Below are positions 53,128-64,000 of a stretch of DNA of 64,000 nt, piece by piece. Origin of the DNA: Aurelia coerulea. Its lineage: Eukaryota; Cnidaria; Scyphozoa; Semaeostomeae; Ulmaridae. The notes beneath the pieces were generated by a model. That model had not been told where the DNA came from, ran no database searches, and was given only the letters and a program-made list of their open reading frames with translations. A program made the position numbers and the translations under genes. Location of the stretch: contig CM076944.1 of NCBI GenBank assembly GCA_039566865.1, positions 15,460,501-15,524,500 of the forward strand, given 5' to 3'. Every line of letters starts with the position of its first letter. The stretch's first letter is position 1.

Positions 53128-55474
53128 CTGAAATGCTTGCAACTTCGACTTCAGTTTACGCGAAGAGTACCGAGGCCAACTGCATGAAATTTTGTACTTG
53201 GCATGTTATTGACACATAGTTTCGAATGTGTTGTTTTTAAAATTTTTTACCAACTGTAAATAATTTACGAGATTTTTTAAAAAAGGCCCTTTTTCGCCAT
53301 TTTGCAAGAAAATGGCATAATTGCATAGTTTTCTCAAAATTTTCATTGTTTTGACGTACTTTCCCTTTAGCTTCAATCTTGTAAGATATTGATATGATTC
53401 TTATTTTCATTTGCCTTCAATCATACTCTGGCAACTGCGATGCAACTAGGGTGGGAGAGGGTATTTTCGTTTGGCCTATTTGTATGGAATTCTCCCTTTG
53501 ACTGGCTATATTGTTCTTAAACGCTGTTCATAAACGTCACTTTTACAACAGAATTTTATAGTGATGATATTCTATATGTTTGAGTGATACAATTGAATAA
53601 AATGTTCTATTTACAATTATAATCGATATACGACTGTAACATTGCCATCTGGTTCGTGTGTGTTCATGGTGAATTACGTCATCAGTGCTCGCCACAAGGC
53701 TCACTACAATGCTCACCAACATTGCTCGTTTGTATTCCTTGTTTCTAACGAAGAAAAACGAAAAAACTTTGCGCAAAACGCATATTATCTTGTGAGTATG
53801 AGCAGACACTCTCATTACAGACCAATGAAAATAAAAAATCTCCGCGGTGAGTTGAAATTGAACCAATTTACCAACATTGCTCGTTTTTAGTACATTTAAA
53901 ATATTTTTGAAATCCTTTTTAGTAGCTATAAAAGTGGGAATTGTTGAAGTTTTAGTCATTTTGCATCTAATCAGTGTAGAATTTTTGAGTAAAAAGCTAG
54001 CCTATGTGTACACATGGGCTTTTGCTACATCTTGGGTGGCTTCGTTTATTTGTTCGTCAACTTTCTTGGACGCACAAGAAACTTTAAAAAGTGAGAATTG
54101 TTGGCGAGCAATGTTCAAGATCACTCACTCAGTCTATCATTTAGTGATTTGACCTCTTGAACAATTGCAGTTCAGTGGTCCGATGATAAATTGTTTGTTA
54201 TCCTTTATAAGCGGTTCCAAAAGAACTAATGCTGGTTTCAAAGGGGAAACATATACCCTTTTCATTCATTTGGCATTTAAAGAATAGAGGAATATTGGCC
54301 AATAAAGCATTGAGCCGTTATTGTCACTCCCTCAAGCAGCATGACAAATACTGGTAGCAACATTACTTTGCGAACCGAAAAAAAAGGTTAAACAATTTTC
54401 TCAGTTGCCATATGTTTTAAGGTGAAATTTCTCAATCATGACAGCAATGAAAGAATTTAGACAAAGGCCTGTGTTTCTCCGTAAACACAGGGCAGCGAGT
54501 TGTCATCGTATGAAAGTAATACCGATGGTAATGAAAACCCCCATTCTTATGCCGTTCAAGTGAAGTTTCCCACATTGAAATGCGGATAATCCTTACTGCA
54601 AAACACTCAACCACAACATCTGGAAAGCTTTGACGACTTGGAAACTTGTCTAAGTCACCTTGACTGTTCGTGAGGAGAAAGATGGTGCGCTGTGGTGAAC
54701 TTGCTGCCATTTTGAAGTCGAACTGTCGAATTTTCAAATTTCCCGCGCTCACTCAAGTGTATAAATTCCCTTCTAAATACAACAATATGGGATATATTTT
54801 GTCGATTATGGAGGTAATTGTAGAACAATATGTTTTCTAACTCGAAGATACAACTAACAGAGACTATAGATGTTGTAAAGTCGTTTGGAAATGAAATTCC
54901 TTCTTTAAATGCGAGGCGTAGCAATGGTAAATTTAGGACGGCTGCAGGCCTACAAGTCTTCAGGCAGAGGGAAGTAATGGTAGACACGTTATCTGTTTAA
55001 AAGAGTCTGAATGTACGTGTATATTGCCATGTTCAACAAAATAAATTTTCCAACTTCGAATTATCGTTTCCCCATGCAACAGTCTTTATGAAAAAAACAG
55101 GCAGATTCCGATGAATTACCCAATTTTTTGAAAAGCACGCAGAAAATGGGAAGTTGTGCTGCTTCGCCATTTTCATTTAAAAAATATAAGTCAAAACGTT
55201 GATTCAAATTCTACTAATGCAATAACAGTAAATATCTTGTCATGTGCCAACGCCTCAGCTGCTTATTAAGAGATGTAACCAACTAGGCCAATGGTGTAAA
55301 AATAGCCAAAATGAGCATATTTTCTAAGGGACGCTGCGAGGCTGCACTAGCGTTCAAAAATTCAAAAAAAATTAGAGGACTGCCTTTATGCAATTATTGC
55401 TAGTCCTGTTAATTTGAAAGTATTTGAATGAAAGACCTTAAAGTTATGACGCCTTAAATGTACAACATTTTCAG
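52905..55474 (+). repeat. 2.57-kb tandem unit, copy 1
   Basis: It opens with ACAATCACTTACAAAATTGT, the end of a 223-bp hairpin. The sequence before it (CTTATGT) differs from that before the later copies (TTTTCAG), so the array starts at the hairpin end. This is the most diverged copy: it has small indels (for example near 55180, which break a frame open in copies 3 and 4) and several substitutions. Open frames on both strands (138 and 82 codons around 53543-53959, 91 codons at 53877) lack known motifs. Confidence 0.93.
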
Positions 55475-58049
55475 ACAATCACTTACAAAATTGTTGAGCC
55501 ACCCTGAAAAAAATGAGTTTTTTGGACCCCCTTTCCCCCATTTCAATGTTGTTTGGAAAAAAGTACTTGGTCATGCTGACAGACATGGTTTGGCAACTTT
55601 TTAGTGGATTTTCAACATTGACTAGGGGAAAGGGGGGGAAAGCAGAGGCAAAAAACAGAAAATCTGAGGGTGGCTCAACAATTTTGTAAGTGATTGTCTG
55701 AAATGCTTGCAACTTCGACTTCAGTTTACGCGAAGAGTACCGAGGCCAACTGCATGAAATTTTGTACTTGGCATGTTATTGACACATAGTTTCAAAATGT
55801 GTTGCTTTTAAAATTTTTTACCAACTCTATATAATATACGAGATTTTTGAAAAAGGCACTTTTTCGCCATTTTGCAAGAAAATGGCATAATTGCATAGTT
55901 TTCTCAAAATTTTCATTTTTTTGACGTACTTTCCCTTTAGCTTCAATCTTGTAAGATATTGATATGATTCTTATTTTCATTTGCCTTCAATCATACTCTG
56001 GCAACTGCGATGCAACTAGGGTGGGAGAGGGTATTTTCGTTTGGCCTATTTGTATGGAATTCTCCCTTTGACTGGCTATATTGTTCTTAAACGCTGTTCA
56101 TAAACGTCACTTTTACAACAGAATTTTATAGTGATGATATTCTATATGTTTGAGTGATACAATTGAATAAAATGTTCTATTTACAATTATAATCGATATA
56201 CGACTGTAACATTGCCATCTGGTTCGTGTGTGTTCATGGTGAATTACGTCATCAGTGCTCGCCACAAGGCTCACTACAATGCTCACCAACATTGCTCGTT
56301 TGTATTCCTTGTTTCTAACGAAGAAAAACGAAAAAACTTTGCGCAAAACGCATATTATCTTGTGAGTATGAGCAGACACTCTCATTACAGACCAATGAAA
56401 ATAAAAAATCTCCGCGGTGAGTTGAAATTGAACCAATTTACCAACATTGCTCGTTTTTAGTACCTTTAAAATATTTTTGAAATCCTTTTTAGTAGCTATA
56501 AAAATGGGAATTGTTGAAGTTTTAGTCATTTTGCATCTAATCAGTGTAGAATTTTTGAGTAAAAAGCTAGCCTATGTGTACACACGGGCTTTTGCTACAT
56601 CTTGGGTGGCTTCGTTTATTTGTTCGTCAACTTTCTTGGACGCACAAGAAACTTTAAAAAGTGAGAATTGTTGGCGAGCAATGTTCAAGATCACTCACTC
56701 AGTCTATCATTTAGTGATTTGACCTCTTGAACAATTGCAGTTCAGTGGTCCGATGATAAATTGTTTGTTATCCTTTATAAGCGGTTCCAAAAGAACTAAT
56801 GCTGGTTTCAAAGGGGAAACATATACCCTTTTCATTCATTTGGCATTTAAAGAATAGAGGAATATTGGCCAATAAAGCATGGAGCCGTTATTGTCACTCC
56901 CTCAAGCAGCATGACAAATACTGGTAGGAACATTACTTTGCGAACCGAACAAACAAGGTTAAACAATTTTCTCAGTTGTCATATGTTTTAAGGTGAAATT
57001 TCTCGATCATGACGGCAATGAAAGAATTTAGACAAAGGCCTGTGTTTCTCCGTAAACACAGGGCAGCGAGTTGTCATCGTATGAAAGTAATACCGATGGT
57101 AATGAAAACCCCCATTCTTATGCCGTTCAAGTGAAGTTTCCCACATTGAAATGCGGATAATCCTTACTGCAAAACACTCAACCACAACATCTGGAAAACT
57201 TTGACGACTTGGAAACTTGTCTAAGTCACCTTGACTGTACGTGAGGAGAAAGATGGTGCGCTGTGGTGAACTTGCTGCCATTTTGAAGTCGAACTGTCGC
57301 ATTTTCAAATTTCCCGCGCTCACTCAAGTGCATAGATTCCCTTCTAAATACAACAATATGGGATATATTTTGTCGATTATGGAGGTAATTGTAGAACAAT
57401 ATGTTTTCTAACTCGAAGATACAACTAACAGAGACTATAGATGTTGTAAAGTCGTTTGGAAATTAAATTCCTTCTTTAAATGCGAAGCAATGGTAAATTT
57501 AGGACGGCTGCAGGCCTACAAGACTTCAGGCAGAGGGAAGTAATGGTAGACACGTTATCTGTTTAAAAGAGTCTGTATTTAAACGTGTATATTGCCATGT
57601 TCAACAAAATAAATTTTCCAACTTCGAATTATCGTTTCCCCATGCAACAGTCTTTATGAAAAAACAGCCAGATTCCGATGAATTACCCAATTTTTTGAAA
57701 AGCACGCAGAAAATGGGAAGTTGTGCTGCTTCGCCATTTTCCTTTAAAAAACATAAGTTAGTAATTCAAAACGTTGATTTGAATTCTACTAATGCAATAA
57801 CAGTAAATATCTTGTCATGTGCCAACGCCTCAGCTGCTTATTAAGAGATGTAACCAACTAGGCCAATGGTGTAAAAATAGCCAAAATGAGCATATTTTCT
57901 AAGGGACGCTGCGAGGCCGCACTAGCGTTCAAAAATTCAAAAAAAATTAGAGGACTGCCTTTATGCAATTATTGCTAGCCCTGTTAATTTGAAAGTATTT
58001 GAAGTAAAGACCTTAAAGTTATGACGCCTTAAAGGTACAACATTTTCAG
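55475..58049 (+). repeat. 2.57-kb tandem unit, copy 2
   Basis: 2,575 bp and in register with the others. It differs from copies 3 and 4 at scattered positions (for example GGACCCCCT against GGCCCCCCT near the hairpin). Its antisense 138-codon frame has one change relative to copy 3 (PIF against PTF). Confidence 0.95.
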
Positions 58050-60624
58050 ACAATCACTTACAAAATTGTTGAGCCACCCTGAAAAAAATGAGTTTTTTGG
58101 CCCCCCTTTCCCCCATGTCAATGTTGTTTGGAAAAAAGTACTTGGTCATGCTGACAGACGTGGTTTGGCAACTTTCTAGTGGTTTTTCAACATTGACTAG
58201 GGGAAAGGGGGGGAAAGCAGAGGCAAAAAACAGAAAATCTGAGGGTGGCTCAACAATTTTGTAAGTGATTGTCTGAAATGCTTGCAACTTCGACTTCAGT
58301 TTACGCGAAGAGTACCGAGGCCAACTGCATGAAATTTTGTACTTGGCATGTTATTGACACATAGTTTCAAAATGTGTTGCTTTTAAAATTTTTTACCAAC
58401 TCTATATAATATACGAGATTTTTGAAAAAGGCACTTTTTCGCCATTTTGCAAGAAAATGGCATAATTGCATAGTTTTCTCAAAATTTTCATTTTTTTGAC
58501 GTACTTTCCCTTTAGCTTCAATCTTGTAAGATATTGATATGATTCTTATTTTCATTTGCCTTCAATCATACTCTGGCAACTGCGATGCAACTAGGGTGGG
58601 AGAGGGTATTTTCGTTTGGCCTATTTGTATGGAATTCTCCCTTTGACTGGCTATATTGTTCTTAAACGCTGTTCATAAACGTCACTTTTACAACAGAATT
58701 TTATAGTGATGATATTCTATATGTTTGAGTGATACAATTGAATAAAATGTTCTATTTACAATTATAATCGATATACGACTGTAACATTGCCATCTGGTTC
58801 GTGTGTGTTCATGGTGAATTACGTCATCAGTGCTCGCCACAAGGCTCACTACAATGCTCACCAACATTGCTCGTTTGTATTCCTTGTTTCTAACGAAGAA
58901 AAACGAAAAAACTTTGCGCAAAACGCATATTATCTTGTGAGTATGAGCAGACACTCTCATTACAGACCAATGAAAATAAAAAATCTCCGCGGTGAGTTGA
59001 AATTGAACCAATTTACCAACATTGCTCGTTTTTAGTACCTTTAAAATATTTTTGAAATCCTTTTTAGTAGCTATAAAAGTGGGAATTGTTGAAGTTTTAG
59101 TCATTTTGCATCTAATCAGTGTAGAATTTTTGAGTAAAAAGCTAGCCTATGTGTACACACGGGCTTTTGCTACATCTTGGGTGGCTTCGTTTATTTGTTC
59201 GTCAACTTTCTTGGACGCACAAGAAACTTTAAAAAGTGAGAATTGTTGGCGAGCAATGTTCAAGATCACTCACTCAGTCTATCATTTAGTGATTTGACCT
59301 CTTGAACAATTGCAGTTCAGTGGTCCGATGATAAATTGTTTGTTATCCTTTATAAGCGGTTCCAAAAGAACTAATGCTGGTTTCAAAGGGGAAACATATA
59401 CCCTTTTCATTCATTTGGCATTTAAAGAATAGAGGAATATTGGCCAATAAAGCATGGAGCCGTTATTGTCACTCCCTCAAGCAGCATGACAAATACTGGT
59501 AGCAACATTACTTTGCGAACCGAACAAACAAGGTTAAACAATTTTCTCAGTTGTCATATGTTTTAAGGTGAAATTTCTCGATCATGACGGCAATGAAAGA
59601 ATTTAGACAAAGGCCTGTGTTTCTCCGTAAACACAGGGCAGCGAGTTGTCATCGTATGAAAGTAATACCGATGGTAATGAAAACCCCCATTCTTATGCCG
59701 TTCAAGTGAAGTTTCCCACATTGAAATGCGGATAATCCTTACTGCAAAACACTCAACCACAACATCTGGAAAACTTTGACGACTTGGAAACTTGTCTAAG
59801 TCACCTTGACTGTACGTGAGGAGAAAGATGGTGCGCTGTGGTGAACTTGCTGCCATTTTGAAGTCGAACTGTCGCATTTTCAAATTTCCCGCGCTCACTC
59901 AAGTGCATAGATTCCCTTCTAAATACAACAATATGGGATATATTTTGTCGATTATGGAGGTAATTGTAGAACAATATGTTTTCTAACTCGAAGATACAAC
60001 TAACAGAGACTATAGATGTTGTAAAGTCGTTTGGAAATTAAATTCCTTCTTTAAATGCGAAGCAATGGTAAATTTAGGACGGCTGCAGGCCTACAAGACT
60101 TCAGGCAGAGGGAAGTAATGGTAGACACGTTATCTGTTTAAAAGAGTCTGTATTTAAACGTGTATATTGCCATGTTCAACAAAATAAATTTTCCAACTTC
60201 GAATTATCGTTTCCCCATGCAACAGTCTTTATGAAAAAACAGCCAGATTCCGATGAATTACCCAATTTTTTGAAAAGCACGCAGAAAATGGGAAGTTGTG
60301 CTGCTTCGCCATTTTCATTTAAAAAACATAAGTTAGTAATTCAAAACGTTGATTCGAATTCTACTAATGCAATAACAGTAAATATCTTGTCATGTGCCAA
60401 CGCCTCAGCTGCTTATTAAGAGATGTAACCAACTAGGCCAATGGTGTAAAAATAGCCAAAATGAGCATATTTTCTAAGGGACGCTGCGAGGCCGCACTAG
60501 CGTTCAAAAATTCAAAAAAAATTAGAGGACTGCCTTTATGCAATTATTGCTAGCCCTGTTAATTTGAAAGTATTTGAAGTAAAGACCTTAAAGTTATGAC
60601 GCCTTAAAGGTACAACATTTTCAG
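58050..60624 (+). repeat. 2.57-kb tandem unit, copy 3
   Basis: 2,575 bp and almost identical to copy 4; their 138-, 111-, 91- and 82-codon frames are the same. This points to recent duplication or homogenisation rather than selection on the frames. Confidence 0.95.
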
Positions 60625-62791
60625 ACAATCACTTACAAAATTGTTGAGCCACCCTGAAAAAAATGAGTTTTTTGGCCCCCCTTTCCCCCATGTCAATGTT
60701 GTTTGGAAAAAAGTACTTGGTCATGCTGACAGACGTGGTTTGGCAACTTTCTAGTGGTTTTTCAACATTGACTAGGGGAAAGGGGGGGAAAGCAGAGGCA
60801 AAAAACAGAAAATCTGAGGGTGGCTCAACAATTTTGTAAGTGATTGTCTGAAATGCTTGCAACTTCGACTTCAGTTTACGCGAAGAGTACCGAGGCCAAC
60901 TGCATGAAATTTTGTACTTGGCATGTTATTGACACATAGTTTCAAAATGTGTTGCTTTTAAAATTTTTTACCAACTCTATATAATATACGAGATTTTTGA
61001 AAAAGGCACTTTTTCGCCATTTTGCAAGAAAATGGCATAATTGCATAGTTTTCTCAAAATTTTCATTTTTTTGACGTACTTTCCCTTTAGCTTCAATCTT
61101 GTAAGATATTGATATGATTCTTATTTTCATTTGCCTTCAATCATACTCTGGCAACTGCGATGCAACTAGGGTGGGAGAGGGTATTTTCGTTTGGCCTATT
61201 TGTATGGAATTCTCCCTTTGACTGGCTATATTGTTCTTAAACGCTGTTCATAAACGTCACTTTTACAACAGAATTTTATAGTGATGATATTCTATATGTT
61301 TGAGTGATACAATTGAATAAAATGTTCTATTTACAATTATAATCGATATACGACTGTAACATTGCCATCTGGTTCGTGTGTGTTCATGGTGAATTACGTC
61401 ATCAGTGCTCGCCACAAGGCTCACTACAATGCTCACCAACATTGCTCGTTTGTATTCCTTGTTTCTAACGAAGAAAAACGAAAAAACTTTGCGCAAAACG
61501 CATATTATCTTGTGAGTATGAGCAGACACTCTCATTACAGACCAATGAAAATAAAAAATCTCCGCGGTGAGTTGAAATTGAACCAATTTACCAACATTGC
61601 TCGTTTTTAGTACCTTTAAAATATTTTTGAAATCCTTTTTAGTAGCTATAAAAGTGGGAATTGTTGAAGTTTTAGTCATTTTGCATCTAATCAGTGTAGA
61701 ATTTTTGAGTAAAAAGCTAGCCTATGTGTACACACGGGCTTTTGCTACATCTTGGGTGGCTTCGTTTATTTGTTCGTCAACTTTCTTGGACGCACAAGAA
61801 ACTTTAAAAAGTGAGAATTGTTGGCGAGCAATGTTCAAGATCACTCACTCAGTCTATCATTTAGTGATTTGACCTCTTGAACAATTGCAGTTCAGTGGTC
61901 CGATGATAAATTGTTTGTTATCCTTTATAAGCGGTTCCAAAAGAACTAATGCTGGTTTCAAAGGGGAAACATATACCCTTTTCATTCATTTGGCATTTAA
62001 AGAATAGAGGAATATTGGCCAATAAAGCATGGAGCCGTTATTGTCACTCCCTCAAGCAGCATGACAAATACTGGTAGCAACATTACTTTGCGAACCGAAC
62101 AAACAAGGTTAAACAATTTTCTCAGTTGTCATATGTTTTAAGGTGAAATTTCTCGATCATGACGGCAATGAAAGAATTTAGACAAAGGCCTGTGTTTCTC
62201 CGTAAACACAGGGCAGCGAGTTGTCATCGTATGAAAGTAATACCGATGGTAATGAAAACCCCCATTCTTATGCCGTTCAAGTGAAGTTTCCCACATTGAA
62301 ATGCGGATAATCCTTACTGCAAAACACTCAACCACAACATCTGGAAAACTTTGACGACTTGGAAACTTGTCTAAGTCACCTTGACTGTACGTGAGGAGAA
62401 AGATGGTGCGCTGTGGTGAACTTGCTGCCATTTTGAAGTCGAACTGTCGCATTTTCAAATTTCCCGCGCTCACTCAAGTGCATAGATTCCCTTCTAAATA
62501 CAACAATATGGGATATATTTTGTCGATTATGGAGGTAATTGTAGAACAATATGTTTTCTAACTCGAAGATACAACTAACAGAGACTATAGATGTTGTAAA
62601 GTCGTTTGGAAATTAAATTCCTTCTTTAAATGCGAAGCAATGGTAAATTTAGGACGGCTGCAGGCCTACAAGACTTCAGGCAGAGGGAAGTAATGGTAGA
62701 CACGTTATCTGTTTAAAAGAGTCTGTATTTAAACGTGTATATTGCCATGTTCAACAAAATAAATTTTCCAACTTCGAATTATCGTTTCCCC
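60625..62791 (+). repeat. 2.57-kb tandem unit, copy 4, cut by a LINE
   Basis: It runs as in copy 3 to ATCGTTTCCCC, where copies 2 and 3 continue ATGCAACAGTC. Here a (AAT)n tract begins, the tail of the minus-strand LINE that follows. The array probably resumes beyond the LINE, outside the window. Confidence 0.93.
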
Positions 62792-62852
<61 letters not shown>

Positions 62853-64000
62853 CGAATCTTTATACAGGATTAACACTTCAACGTTACTGCTGTTATCAAT
62901 GTGTGTCCTGATTAACGTAAAAAGATATTATAAAAAATAAATGAAAAATGAAAAAAAATTTACAGCAATTGTATTAATACCATATGTTACATATTTAAAA
63001 TAAGGAGCCTAAATCATATATTACATATCTAAAATAAGAAGCCTAGGTAAAATGTTGCTTAAGATGCTGTTCATAGGCATTGAATGATTCAGTTTTCCGT
63101 ATGTTGATAGGCAGTTCATTGTAAATTTTTGCTGCCATGAAGCGAAACGATTTGCGTGCATATTCAGTTTTAATTTTTGGAAGCTTGACAAGACATTGAT
63201 TGTTTCTTGTTCTCATATTGTGGTCATTGATTTCGAAGTAGCCTTGAAAAGTGTCACAAATGTCCTTGTCAATACACTTGCGTACAAGCTTACATGCACG
63301 GATCTTATTTGCACTGACAACTGACTGAATTCTTCCGCTAGTGTTCAAATTTCCTTGTATTGTTCTTACCGAGCGATTATGAAACGAAGCTAGTCTTCTT
63401 AATTGGGTGTCAGTTAGCTTCAGCAGTAGTATTCCAGAGTAGGTAAAAGTAGGCAGAATCAGTGAGCGATAAATCGTCTCCGCAGCGGTGAGATCAAGAT
63501 AATCTCTAAGCTTTCCCAGCAGCCTCAGCCTGCTTGATGCGCGTTTAAAACATTTGTCAAAATGGCTATTGAGATTCAAAGAGCTGTCGATTTCAATGCC
63601 AAGATATTTGTAATGGCTTGTATTCAATACATTTGCGCCTCGGTACATGACAGTGAGTGTCTCATTTTGCTTTGCAATCCTCTGTGATGTTCCGAAAAGA
63701 AGCGACTCAGTTTTTCCTTTTTTAAGATTTATTATCAGCGCATTTTCGTCCAGCCACTTGGCAATAGCATCCATATCTTTGGTGAGCTTAGAATTAATAA
63801 CTGCTACATCTTTATCAGCTACATATATCACTGTATCATCAGCATACTTCACAATTTTTGCACTTTTGATCACATTGGTTATGTCATTGAAAAATATTAT
63901 GAAAAGTAGGGGACCCAGAATTGATCCTTGGGGCACTCCTGTTTGAATATCTTGCTTGTTAGACAAACAGCCGCCATAGCTAACAGCCATTGATCGATGA
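62792..64000 (-). mobile_element. CR1-like LINE, 3' part, inserted in the 2.57-kb array
   Basis: On the minus strand the element enters from the right edge, encodes RT to 63043, has a 3' UTR of about 190 bp, and ends in a pure (TTA)n tail at 62850-62792 directly abutting copy 4. The 5' end and target duplication are outside the window. Confidence 0.88.
63043..63990 (-). pseudogene. LINE reverse transcriptase, C-terminal part, partial at the window edge
   Basis: A 315-codon open frame begins just after the first catalytic RT motif: TGVPQGSILGPLLFI, KYADDTVIY (catalytic YADD), NLKKGKTESLLFG, HYKYLGIEID and a C-terminal R.MAAKIYNELP block. No stops or shifts occur in the visible part, so it may be a young copy. 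The Met at 63990 is not the real start; the frame should continue to the right. It differs in sequence from LINE A and LINE B, so it is another family. Confidence 0.88.

Overview
The window is AT-rich DNA from an animal nuclear genome. The signs are exons with GT-AG introns, CR1/Jockey-like LINEs, tRNA-derived SINEs, hairpin MITEs with TA target duplications, a DIRS/Ngaro-type retroelement and long satellites. The mix suits a marine invertebrate, perhaps a cnidarian, but the sequence alone does not fix the species. No bacterial operons, CRISPR arrays or complete RNA genes were seen.

Layout. 1-4185: 5'-truncated, frameshifted LINE with a TA-flanked hairpin MITE in its 3' part. 4186-9601: non-coding DNA with MITEs. 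9602-34225 (minus strand): the last two exons of an SLC35B1-like ER nucleotide transporter, separated by an intron of about 24.3 kb. The intron is filled with nested mobile elements: LINE in LINE in LINE, MITE in LINE 3' UTR, Harbinger-like and 9-bp-duplication elements in a LINE ORF1, and a 3.2-kb element with 722-bp inverted arms. 34226-38100: LINE 3' end, minisatellites, a SINE and a (GAT)n tract.

38522-44097 is the most interesting locus. A superfamily 3 helicase gene (plus strand) faces, tail to tail, a gene (minus strand) for a tyrosine recombinase with an N-terminal C2H2-like finger and a C-terminal Myb/SANT-like domain. Repeats of about 249-268 bp lie between the two genes in one orientation and beyond the recombinase gene in the other. 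A replicative helicase beside a site-specific recombinase suggests a replicating and integrating selfish element. I do not recognise it as a described eukaryotic transposon class.

44340-51630: the outer 249-bp array is split by a 6.3-kb DIRS/Ngaro-type element with textbook split direct repeats (A1...B1-A2-B2). Its ends are half-sites of a loxP-like palindrome. It carries a ~200-bp satellite, and its reverse transcriptase is broken by a hAT-like element with a perfect 8-bp target duplication, which itself holds a tRNA-derived SINE. 52115-52611: GATCA pentamer and ATC trimer tracts. 52905-62791: four head-to-tail copies (the last cut short) of a 2.57-kb unit, each opening with a 223-bp hairpin. 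The array stops at the microsatellite tail of another LINE, which runs off the window.

Only the SLC35B1 exons are clearly host coding sequence. The helicase and recombinase are the only other long, largely intact non-LINE genes. Everything else coding is retrotransposon remains.
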